Of a stretch of DNA of 64,000 bases, positions 12,501 to 24,500 are shown in pieces. Source of the stretch: Progne subis subis (Eukaryota; Chordata; Aves; Passeriformes; Hirundinidae). Under the pieces are notes generated by a model. The model worked only from the letters and a program-made list of their open reading frames with translations. It had not been told where the DNA came from and ran no database searches. Location: NCBI GenBank assembly GCA_022316685.1, contig JAKJHU010000151.1:186001-250000 (forward strand), in the 5' to 3' direction. The translations under genes and the position numbers were made by a program. How positions within the stretch are numbered: the first letter of the stretch is position 1; the number at the start of each line of letters is the position of its first letter.

Positions 12501-15500
12501 CCTGCCCACACTGTGGGATGAGCCCAGGACATTCTGGGCTCCCATGGCTGGATCATGTGGAGCTTCTCATCCGCCAACTCCCCCGAGTCCTTCTCCTCAG
12601 GGCTGCTCTCAATCCATTCTCCACCCAGCCTGGATTTGTGTTTGGGATTCCTCACCACACATCCAGGACCTTACACTTGGCCTTGCACCTCCTTTTAATC
12701 CAGGACCTGCACACAACCAACAATTACAGAGGTAAAAATGTGCGTTTCCTCTGAGAATGAGTTCCTTGAACCTGTGTTTCTCATGGATAACGCACTGGAT
12801 CCTCAGCAAACTGCAGCTGACTGTGCTCTATCACCGAATTATCTGTTCAGAGACATCCGATGTGCCCCCTGTGGTTTGTGTTCACCCAGATCTCAACACT
12901 TCCACCTGGTCCCACACATCCCAAGAGCTGCTGGATAATTCCCTCTCCAGCCAGAAGCTCATGGAAAACGTGCTAAGCAACTCCTGAGCTCCTTCAGTAG
13001 CTTCTGGTGGGAGCAGGCAGTTAAAAAGGAGATTTTTCTGCTCTTTGGTGGTACTTTTTGTTCCTCTGGCCGTCACGTAGATCCTCGTTCTTTGAGGTTC
13101 CTGAGCAGGTGCCCACTTGAAGGCCATGAGGAGCATCAGGCCCAGCTCGTGGGACATGTGCTGAAGAGCCCTCCAAGTCGAGAGAGGATGTTTCCTTCCT
13201 CCCCATATTCCCTAAAAGTGTGGGAAACCCTCTCCATGCTCATAAAATCCGAGGAGACAATCGGAGTTATGGGGATGGGAAGGAATCTCACTGGTGACTT
13301 CGGTGTTAACGCTGCAGTTTTTTAATGATCTGGGGTAAAATTGGCCAAAAATTGAAAACACTTAAGGGCTTAATGAGCATGAACTTCCTAAATATTTCCC
13401 TCTCCGAAGACGGGCTCCTCAGTGGTTTCGGGTGTTGTTGAGGTGTCTGCCTTCTCCGTCTCATCGTGGTGTTGGAGCTGGAGGTTTTTCCTTGACCTTT
13501 TCCCTCTTTCTCCTTCAGCCGTGCCGTGCAGAGGAGCTTGGCCATCATCCGTCAGGCCAAGCAGAAGAAGAAGAAGAAGGAATATTGTATGTACTACAAC
13601 CGCTTTGGGAAGTGCAATCGGGGCGAGAGCTGCCCCTACATCCACGATCCAGAGAAAGTGGCCGTCTGCACCAGGTGGGGACGGACGCGGGATGGCGGGA
13701 AGCCAGGACGTTGGGTGGCTTTGGTGCTTCCTTGTGGGATATTCCCGAGGGAAATAAACCGATAACAGGGATGTAGAGCAGCAAGGATGGGAGTTCTGGG
13801 TCAGGTGTAGGCTCTGCGCTGTTGGGTTGGAAGGAGGACAAGAGGAGGACAAAGAATCATGGAATTGTTTTGGTTAGAAGGGACAGTGAAGATCATTGAA
13901 TTCCAAACCCCTTCCCAACCCACCTTCCACCATCCCAGGTTGTTCCAAGCCCTGTCCAGCCTGTCCTGGAACACTTTCAGGGATGGGGCAGCCACAGCTC
14001 CTCTGGAAATTCCATTCCAGGGCCTCACCAGCCTCACAGGGAAAAGTATCTTCCCAATATCCTGTCTATCCCTCTGGCAGTGGGGAGCCATTCCCCTTGT
14101 CCTGTCACTCCATCCTTTATCCGCAGTCCCTCTTTCGCTCTCTTGAAGTCTTTTTAGGCGCTGGAAGGGGCTCTGAGGTCCCTTTGGAGCCTTCTTTTCT
14201 GGGCTGGGTGACTTGAGCCCCTGCCCTGACCATACTCCAGGTTATTCCTTCAGGAGCATTCCTCAGATCCATTTGGATCAGTCCAACAGGTTTGAATCCC
14301 TCGGCCTGTGACGTCTTGCAGCTCCGAGACTCGGTGATTTATTCCAGGAGAACTGATCCATGTTGGCAGCTCATTAGACCTGCCCAAGAGTTGATTAAAC
14401 TCTATTATGAGTCATTTAAAAAGCGCAGAAAAGCCAACTACACTGATGAACTCCTGGAGTAATTTCTCCATAAAATTGCTGCTGTGCTGGAATCGCTTGG
14501 AAGCTGCTCAAAGCTCGATGGGAGGCGATAGATGAGGGGAAGGTGATTTATTGGTTTTTTAAACTGATTTTACTCCTTCTCACTCATTTTCCCATAGCAA
14601 ATCACATAACTCCTTGCCTACTTTAGGAATTGTGCTCCTTGAAGTCTTTTGGGTCTCCTTCCTATCTCATTCCCACGGATCATTGGTGGGCATCGCTGAT
14701 TTCTCCCAGTTTTGTCTCTCCTTATCCTGATTCCTTTATCTCCAATCCCAGTCTTTAGCTCTCATTTATCGTTTTTTGTTAATCTGCTCTCACAGCGGTC
14801 ACTCCTAGGAAAACTTTTGACATCCTCATGTGCTTCGGGATCTTGGTTCTGAGCCTGTGTTTGCTCCTCCTGGTCATCGGCTGCTCCCACTTGGAGCTAC
14901 ATCCAGCATCTCATAGAATGGGATCATAGAATCCTGGAATGGTTTGGATTGGAAAGGGCCTTCAAGATCGCCCAATCCACCCCCCTGCAGTGGGCAGGGA
15001 CACGTTCCATTATCCCAGGTTGCTCCAAGCCTTGTCCAGCCTGGACTTGAACACTTCCAGGGATGGGCAATCCACAACTTCTCCTGGCAACTTGGAGTAA
15101 TCAGGGCTTTCTCCTGGGAGCATCATGTCTGAATTTTGGGATACAAGCCTTGCTCTGCTGACTAATGAGCAGCCACATGTGATGAGAGAATAAAATCTAT
15201 TGGGAATCATCATCTGCTGTTCCAACAGGGGGGATCTGAACTGATTTGGGGTGTGAAATGGGTTTATGGATGAGTTCGGCAGCAATTGTGTGTTTTTGTA
15301 TGAAACCAAGCGTTTTGTGACCCACCTCGTGTCCAGCCCTCTCCGTCTGCTTTACCTCCAGGTTTCTCCGTGGCACGTGCAAGAAGACGGATGGGACCTG
15401 TCCGTTTTCCCACAAGGTGTCCAAGGACAAGGTCTGTGTGACTTCCCAACGGGAACGTGGCTCTGTGTGCCAAGGGGGGGTTGTAGGAAGCTTCTTCCTC

Positions 15501-18500
15501 ACCGGGTGCTTCCAGCTGAGGTTGGAGTTTCCGTGCTGAGCTGGTTCAGGCTCCTGAATCGTGACAAAACCGTGGAATGGTTTTGGGGTGGATGGGACCT
15601 TCAGGATCATCTCATTCCAGCCCCTCTGCTATGGTCAGGGACACCTTCCACTATCCCAGGTTGCTCCAAGCCCCATCCAACCTGGCCTTGAATTTTTCCA
15701 GGGATGGGGCAGCCACAGCTTCTCGGGGCAATCTGCGCCAGGTCCTCACTATGCCTGAGGTCTAGAAAAGATCTGTGAGGTCTTAGAGGTGGAAAAAAGA
15801 CCTCCAAAGTCACCAAATCCATTTAGTTGCATCCAATCCTTCCCTACTTCTGTAAGATCACATTTCCCTGGAAATCCCACTGTGCCGGGATCGGAGGATG
15901 TTTTAACACACATAACTTGGAGGTATGAATTAATAAAAATCAATTCTAAACCGCCAAGCAGCAAAATCAGATTGGAACCGTGGCGGAATGACTTTGGAAT
16001 TAGTTCATTGTTTTCCACCTTCCTGATGTATTTGGAGCTCTGCGGTTTTATTACACGAGGTGGAAAAATAATCCAGGGTTTTTATTTTGGGTTTATCCGT
16101 GATGATTTAGCACCTCAGCCTGTGTTCAGTGGCTGGGATCTCCACTTGGATGTAGCTTTGGAGACTCCAGCACGGAAGCTGAGGTGCCTGAGGCATGTTC
16201 CTTGTCCGTGGGGAGCTTGTAAGTTATCCGGGAAGTTGCTCCGAACGAGACAACGGAGCTGCCAGATGTTTTTTACATGGATTTCTCTTCAGAATCACTT
16301 AATCATGAGTACATAAAGCAGGGACAGCTGCATCCCCTGGCTCGTGGCATGTCAGAGCAGGAACGGGGATGAGGATTGATAGATGGAAGAAAGGACAGTT
16401 TGGGTAGGTTTGTTTTTTTCATCCTGCAGCAGCGTCAGACTTCAGAAATAAAGAAGCCAAGAATGAAGGAGGCTTTGCAGAGTGATTTGCTGTTGGTTTG
16501 TCCAAAATTACTCTAATTAGTGAGGCAAACAACTCCTTGTCATCTTAAGTAAACCGTGTGCAACCCTCTGCCCGTGCCTCTGAGGCAAAGGATTGAAATT
16601 CATCCACAGAACCATGAACTCTAAATTTTACAATGGAATTTCAGAAGGTGGTGAAGTCTTTTTTTTGGTCCCAGGGCAAAAATCCCAGATGAAACTTGGG
16701 AGTTGGACACTCCCAAGGAGCTGTTGCAGTTGGTGGTTTATCCACCAAAGAATGTGATGGTTGGATGTGGATGAATTTGGGCTCTCTCCACCCAGGAATA
16801 TTCCTCGGCGTGTTTAAATTCCTGGTGGAGATGTGGCCTCAGTTTCCCCTCCAGGATCACTTGGTCCCTCAAGGAGGACCTCCAGATTCGGTTCTGGGCT
16901 GTTTTGGGTGAATAAATGGAGGATGATGGAAAGCCCAACCTTTAGCAGCACCTCACCAGTTCCAGAAGAATAACGGTGATACCGTGGTAATAAAACTGAA
17001 TTTAAAAGGAGCAACCATGTCAAGGAGCCTTTTGCCAATGGCATTTTAGGGACAGAATCCCTGGGGTGGGAGGGGATCCCACGGGATGCAGCGACCTCAG
17101 CCTGTCTCACCTCTATCCTGAGCTAATGAAGCATCACTGAAAGTCGAGACGAATCATTAATTAACGAACCAAAATCAAAGCGGGCGGTGCCAGCTCTAGA
17201 AAGCTTTTGGAGCACGTTTTTCCTGCCATGCTCTGTTGGGAAGGGGAATTATTTTTCACAGGATTAACCACCCTGAGGGTGGTTCAGAGGTCTTGCTGTT
17301 TGCCACCTTGTCATCAGCGAGGTCTGGAAGAGAAACAGCCTCCTCCGTGGAGTTCAGACTTGTTCCAGGGTGATTTATTGCCACGGGAATGCTGCTTCCC
17401 AAAGCGAGAGTCAAGTCCCGGAGCTTTCCAAGTCCCGGAGCTCCCTGTTAACCCCAGTGATTCTTGGCAAAGGTGGCTTTTCCCTCATTTATCAGGGCTA
17501 GGAGAAGCAGGTGAGGGCTCTCAGCAGAGGAAGGAAGGAAGGAAGCAGTTTCCCTCCTGCTCGTGGAGTTTTTGGAGTAAATCCCACCTTTTCCTCAGGT
17601 GAAGGATTGTGCGTGGTTGTTTTTTTTGGTGTAGTTGAGGTTTTAATGCAGTGCACGTTTTGTTTTTGTTTTTTTTTTTCCCACATGGGATGATGGGATT
17701 GCTGATTTCACTTTGTGGTTATTGGAGAGGGACGCCCCAAAACCTCCTCATCTGAGAAAGTTCAGGTTGTCGTGTATCTCACCTCGGTGGGATTTTACTG
17801 GGATGGGATATCCAGTCCTGGAGGTGAAGGATTAAAGGCTTGCAGGGCTTGGCTCTTGGTCTCAGGGCAAAACCGTTCCTTGGCCTTTGTGCGCTCCCAT
17901 GCCTCGGTTTCCCCACTGAAAAAAAATGGGAATAAGTGCTATTTTCTATGGGAAAGATCACTCTTTTCCATGGAAAACTGCATGGATTCAGCTGTCACAG
18001 CAGCAGAGAGCTTTTCCTCACCCTAGAGCAGCAAACCCCTTGCTCCAAGCGGGGAAAGGTCTCCGGGACGGGAGATGGCTCCAGATCGTCACGGAGCTTT
18101 GCAGATCCGAACTCCAGTGGTTTCCATCAACTTCTGGTGATGGAAAAAAGATCCTGGGGTAGAGGGAAAAAGTTCCTCTTGTTCTGCCACGGGCAGGGGC
18201 ACCTTTCACTATCCCAGGTTGCTCCAAGCCCCGTCCAGCCTGGCCTCGGTCACTTCCAGGGATCCCAGGGCAGCCACAGCTTCTCTGGGCAACCTGTGCC
18301 AGGGCCTCACAGTTTAAAGAATTTTCCTCCACGGGAGACTCAAGCAGAGCCTTTGGCGACACACAGGGCATTTTTCCACGACGGATCAGAGCCACCGACT
18401 CATCCCAGCGATGGGGAGGAACCAGGAATTCTGAAGGAAGCGAAGGTTGCGAGAGGCCGGGACTTGAGAAGCTGCCCGCTGCTGTTCCAACAGCTTTTCC

Positions 18501-21500
18501 CCTTGAGGAACTCGTAAAGAATCAGCATTTTTCTCCCTAATAGAGCTTCAAAACTCAGTTGTGAGCAATTTGGAGGCTCACGTGGAGTTTCAGGTTCATT
18601 TAGCTGCTGCCTCCAGAGCTTGCGGAGAGTCAAAGCTGTCGAAGGCGGCCGCAGCGCCCCAGTGCCTTGAATTAATGTTATTGTTATTTGTGTGGACGTG
18701 CTGGGGTGCAAACAAGGTTAATTGAAATGAGAGCGCTGCTTCCTCTTGATAATGGCTCGGGCTTGACAGCGAGGAGGAGTTTATTTTTGTCAGAGAGCTG
18801 CCTTTATTATCCCTTTTTATTAGAGCTAATTTGGGCTCTATATCAAAAACTACATTAAGGGAATCGTTTACGGTCACACCACCAGCACAGCCAAAGATCG
18901 CCCCAGAGCCCTGTCCTTTATGTTAATGCCTGCAGTTAAAAGACAATTAAAAATAAACTCTCCTCTTTTAAAGCACCCTTTGTTTTCTTTCCTCTCGGCC
19001 TCCAGCGAGGCAATTCAGTTCAACCCTTAATGTGCCCTTCAGGGATAAGGGATTTTTCCGGATGGCCCCGTGGTTGCTGCAGGATTGTAAATATATACTT
19101 GGGGATGTTTGAACTGGTGGGACCAGGATGCTGCTGGTGAATGGAGGGAATCAATACCACGCCGAGCAGCGAGGAAATTCGGGATGTAGGAGCAGGAGGA
19201 GCCGGACCTTCGGGAAGCTCAGGTTCCCGGCAGCAGCTGCCTGTTCGGGGTGGGAAGCGGGAAGCTGCCGGCGGTAGCCGGTGAGTTAAGGATGCTGAAA
19301 TATGGCAGCAGGCTGGTAATTTGTTTTTAATGATAGCAGCTGGCAGAAGGTGAAGTTTGCGCTTTGAGGACGATGAGGAGAATCCTTGCTCCAGTCGGTT
19401 TTTTCCCCCCCACGGCTGTCGCGCTGCGGAAGCTCCGGGAACGCGGGATCAGGGATCTGCTCTGTGTGTCCCGCTGCTCTCCTTCTCCAATGCTCGGGCT
19501 CTCCTCCTTCTTTCACTCCCTCCTGGAGCATCCCTGCCTGCCCCAGTGCGTGGGGACAGGCATCAGAGCCCTGGGGAATTCCAGGATAATGCCTTGGAAT
19601 GATGCAGACCCCCAAAATCCTTGCGGAGGTGCTTTTTTCCCCTCTTTCTAGGAACCACGTTTTGGAGCCTTTATGAACCCCCCTTCCAGCCAGCTCCGTA
19701 TCCCTGGAAGAGCCAAATGGGACGCATTCCCAGGATGCTGTTTTGGCCTTTGTGATGGCCAGAATTCCCTGTGGGACGTTGCGGCTGGGCTGGGTGTGAT
19801 CCCTGCACTGCCGTTTCCATCTCCATCACTGCATCATCCCTTGAGAAAGGAGTTCCCAGAATTTACGACATTTCCCCCTCTCCCTTCCCTGTGCTGTCCA
19901 GAGGGAATTTTCTTCCTGGTGGCAGTTTCCAGCTTCACCCTCTCTCCAGCAGGATGCTGAGGGAAGTGCCCTCACTCCCTGCGTATCCAAACACCGGGAA
20001 CACGTAATACTCCTTGCAGGAGACCAATGGAAGAGCCAAAAACACCTCTGGGATCGGTGGCTGGCAAAAGATTTCTATTTTTCATATGCTGGTCGTGTAT
20101 TTTTTTTGTGCTTGCTTTTTATTTCAGGTCTGGGGGTTGCAGGGATTCCAAGTCACGTGTTTAGGGAATGCTGACGGATTCCTCCTCCTCTTGCAGATGC
20201 CGGTGTGTTCCTACTACTTGAAGGGGATCTGCAGCAACAGCAATTGCCCCTACAGCCACGTCTACGTGTCCAGGAAGGCAGAAGTGTGCCAGGATTTCCT
20301 CAAAGGATATTGTCCCATGGGAGAAAAGGTAAAGAGGGATTTATCCTGGCTGCCGTGGGCTGGAGCCAAAGCCCTGAGCAGAGTCCTGCACCAACTGCGG
20401 CACCACAGGGGAGAGCTGGGAGCCGCTCACCACAACAACAGCCTTGTGCTTTTCCAAATGGTTTTGGAAAAGTGGTTTGGTTGGGAAAAGAAGGGGGAAG
20501 GAATCAAAGGCTTCAGCTCATCAGCATGCTGGTGCTTCCCTGGTAAGAGCCCCCGTGGGGTGTTGGTGTTATCAGCGTCTGTGCTGGGAGCACCTGAAAA
20601 CCTAACTGAAAACAGGTGAAAAATGTAGGAAGACGTTTAAGATTCCCTGTTTTACCTAGAAATAGACATTAATGCTTCCCACACCGGCTCTGTGATGGGA
20701 TAAAACTTGAGCCTAAGATCCTGTAGCTTAGTTTTAGGAGCAGCGGCTGAGCATCCAGCTGTGCCTGGGGGGATTCGTGGAGCCACCACCAGGTCCTGGG
20801 GATGGTTTGGATCTGTGGAGTCCTACATGGATTTCATGCACACCCTGGGGAGACTTGTAACCTCATCCATGAGCTTTTGATATCCAATGGAACGTGGAAA
20901 CTGTGGGAGAAGCTTTACTGGAGCAGGGTTTGAAACCAGCTGTTCCAGAGGAATTGGGAACACACAGGATCTCACCTTTCTGTGTCGTGGCTAAGGGAGA
21001 GGCCTGGTCCTGCTGGTGTTCCCTTGGGAATCCAGGTGACTGTCCTGACTCCTCTTTGCCGTTTTCCAGATGGGTTATGGGTTATGGTATGGGATTTCTC
21101 CTCATCCTGGGACAATTGTGACCGGCAGGAAAAAGGGAATTCTGCCCCTCTGCCCCACTCAGGTGAGACCTCACCTGCAGAGCTGCCTCCAGCTCTGGGT
21201 CCAATAGAAGAAAGAAGATGTGGAGCTGCTGGAACAAATCCAGAGGAGGCACAGGGATGCTCCAAGGGCTGGAGCCCCTCTGTTCTGGGGCCAGGCTGGG
21301 AGAAGTGGGAATGTCCAGCCTGGAAAAGGGAAGGCTCTGAGGAGACCTTAGAACCATTTCTAAGGGGCTAAAGGGGCTCCAGGAGAGCTGGAGAAGGACT
21401 TTGGAAAAGGGTCTGGAGTGCAAGGACAAGGGGGAATGGCTTCCCACTGCCAGAGGGCAGGGATAGATGGGGATTTTGGGAAGTTCTTCCCTGTGAAGGT

Positions 21501-24500
21501 GGTGAGGCCCTGGCACAGGTTGTCCAGAGGAGTTGTGGGTTCCCCAGAGGGCTCTTCTCCTCCTTTTTTCCGTCCTGGGAGTGCTGGTTTGTAGAGGTAT
21601 AACTCATCAAGGTGCTCAGATCCCACCAGCCTGTCCCAGAATCCAAACACAACGTTGGATGGAATCCTAGGATCTTTTAGACTGCAAAAGATCCCTAAGA
21701 TCCTTGAGCCAAGCTTTGAACCCAGCACTGTCAAGTCCCGCTAAACCCCATCCGGTGTTTTCCCCATCTTTTCCCGAGGAGAAACCACCAAAAAGCAAAA
21801 AACAGGGGAAAAAAAGCCAAAAACGAGAGTTTTAAGGAAAGCAGGACATCATCAACAGCGGAGGGAAGCTCTAATAAATTCGTCTGGGCCTAATTACTTT
21901 TCGTGGCAGCGCGTGGAGGGCGACTTGAGGCAGGATAAACATTCCCTTCAGAAGGAAAACACAGGCATCCTGCCACCTCCCTCCAGCGCAGCGCCAACCA
22001 CGCAGGCAGGGTCCCGACAATTATTTTTAAAATATTCCAATTTAAATGAAAATATAAAAGAGATATTTAGAATATTTATTCTATTAGGAAAAGTGCTTAC
22101 GGCGTCACTTTCGGAACGTCGGGAAAGCATTCTCCTCCAGATGATGGATAGCAGCCTGTAATTATATATGGGGAGAAATTGCTGAGCGGGCCATATTTAA
22201 CTGGGGAGGAGAAATTCCAGCTCGGGCCATTAAGGGTTAATTTTATTCTCTAAATAATATAAAAAGTGCTGAGTCCGTGCCTTTGCTCCAAGTAGAAAGT
22301 CCTCAAATGGACCCCGGAGAGTTTATAATATTCCACTGAATCAAGGAAAAATGTTAACCTTGCTTCATAAAACGATGGCTTGTTAAAGATGCGCAGTCCC
22401 TTTTCTTGTGAATTATTTAGGACCGGGAGTAAATCTTCCCTCGTTCTGCCTTTCCCCTGTCCGGGCAACGTTGGTTTGAGGAGCACAAAGAGCACGCAAT
22501 GCCAAGGTCTGTGACTCAGGCAGAGCGTCCTGTGTGGATAAACTCCGTAATTAGGAATTTAGGTTGTTTTTATGCCGAACACTTGGCACGCTGGGCTCTT
22601 CTCCCAGTCGCGTTTTCCTCTCTGCCCTCCCAGGCAAACACGATTCCTGATTTTTAGCCGGCCTCCATCAAAAGTGTCCATTATTATCCATAATTTATGA
22701 TGTGTCGCTGTCTCTTAAGTACTTCCTAGGATGTGTTATGTGTTGCAGGATTCTCAGGACAGTTTGATCCATCTCTGACCCATTCCGTGGTCTGTAATTC
22801 CAGCTGCTCCTCATACAAATGACGCCAGGACTGACCCTCTCTGGCTTCACCAGGAATTTAGAATTAAGCGAGAAAGCTTTAATTCTGCATTCCCAAGTCC
22901 TTTTTTCAGGAATGTGGACTGCAGAGGGTCTAAAATCCACCCTTGGGCACACGGGACAGCTCCTGTGCAAGACCATGGTCGCATCCTTCGTAAAGCGAAT
23001 GTTACCCCCAATATTAATTACTTCATCAAAAGTTGGACCTGATGACTTTGGAGAGCTTTTCCAACATAAATGATTTTGGGAGTCTTGTTTCCAGTAGGGA
23101 GCTGGTGGCAGAAGATAGGACCTTGATTTCCAGCACGCAGATTCCTTGGTCACGGGCTGGGAAGTTCCTCCGCCATTTGTGCTTCCTAAAGGGATCATCC
23201 CTAAACAACAAGGTCATTTCTATCCCTTAAATCCACGGAGCGATTCCCACCTTGGAGATCTCTGTCCCAATTTTCCTGGAGCTCCCTGCCTTTCCGTGGC
23301 ACCCTGACCTGGTTTATGCCGGGAGGTCCCTCTGGGCTGGCCACCTGCGCTGGAGGAAGCCCCAAGAGGGAAGTGGGAAGAGAGGGAGAAATGAGGCCTC
23401 TTGCAGGTTCTTCCCAGGGTTTTCCGGAGATGTTTTCATCATCTGCTCTACGGTCAGAGCTCCTCTGTGATTCCACATCCTTCCTCCCAAACGGGGCCTT
23501 GTGCAGGGGCTTGGAGGAGGAATTCTCTAGGAGAGGGATGGGATGAGGCTGGTGGGTGTGAGGGATGAGGCAGAGTGAAGTGTTTGTGGTGACATGACCC
23601 CAGAGCCAGGGACAAGCAGGAGACATTGGATGGAGACGTTGTGGATGCCCCATCCCTTGGAAGGGTTCAAGGCCAGGTTGGATGGGGCTTGGAGCAGCCA
23701 GGGATAGTGGAAAGTGTCCCTGCCCGTGGCAGGGAGTTGGAACAGGATGGGCTTTAAGGACCTTTCCAACCCAAACCAAATTTGATGGCAAACCGTGGGC
23801 TGGGATCTCTGCATGGCTGAGAGCCTGGAGCTCATCCGTAGATGATCCCAAGGAACACCTGCCTTGGGATTTGCTTTCCAGCCACAAAAGATGAAGAAGG
23901 GTAGATTTAGATGGGATATTGGGCAGAAATTCCTTCGTGTGAGTGTAGTGAGGCCCCGGCAGAGGTTTTCTCAGAAAAGTTGTGGCTGCCCCATCCCTGG
24001 AAGTGTCTAAGGCCAGGCTGGAAAAGTCTTGGAGCAACCTGGAATAGTGGAATGTGTCCCTGCCCACAACAGGGGTTTGGAATGAGGTCATTAAGGTCCC
24101 TTCCAACTCAAACCACTCAAAGATTCCATTGCTGCATCTGGAAGGTTGTTTTGTGTTAAATAATCCTGCCCCCTCCGTGCCCATTAGCGCCGGAGCCGCA
24201 TTAAATCCCTCTCTCCGGATTGTTTCCATTGGCTGCCTTGGAGCCTGTGGGTAAATTGTTCCCTCGTGGGAGCTGTTAAACAGTAAGACACAGGGAGATT
24301 AAACAACAAGACTTCCCTGGAAAGGCACGGGGAGCTGTACTGGAATAAATTGTGGATAAGAGGGGAATCTGTTCCCATCCCTTTGGAATCCTGGCTGGCA
24401 CAACCAGCCTTGTGATGGTGAAGCTGGACACGGGAACCTGCCACGGCAGGAGGGTTCAGCCTGTGCTGGGACCGCTCATCCCGGCTCATCTTATTCCTAA

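Larger units (their letters stand above)
13675..15361 (+). other. ZC3H3 intron (1.7 kb)
   Basis: Two antisense CR1 fragments lie at 13853-14216 and 14911-15100. Between them, 14330-14560 is repeat-free with TAAT/ATTA motifs and a TGAGTCATTT AP-1/MAF-half-site-like motif, a weak candidate regulatory element. Confidence 0.8.
15432..20196 (+). other. ZC3H3 intron (4.8 kb)
   Basis: It contains antisense CR1 fragments at 15566-15760 and 18186-18322 and a TAAT-rich candidate element at 18600-18990. A smaller ATTA-bearing stretch sits at 16490-16560 and another at 17105-17200. The remainder is unique sequence without recognised features. Confidence 0.8.

Noticed and set aside
20014..20619. 201-codon frame treated as a gene
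   Set aside because: It is exon 20197-20328 of ZC3H3 extended into both introns; the splice sites and phases define the true coding part.
23201..24229. 342-codon minus-strand frame
   Set aside because: It covers two sense CR1 fragments read on the wrong strand; the same peptide themes (GRDTFHY, SLALDTSRDGAAT) recur wherever CR1 tails are translated this way.
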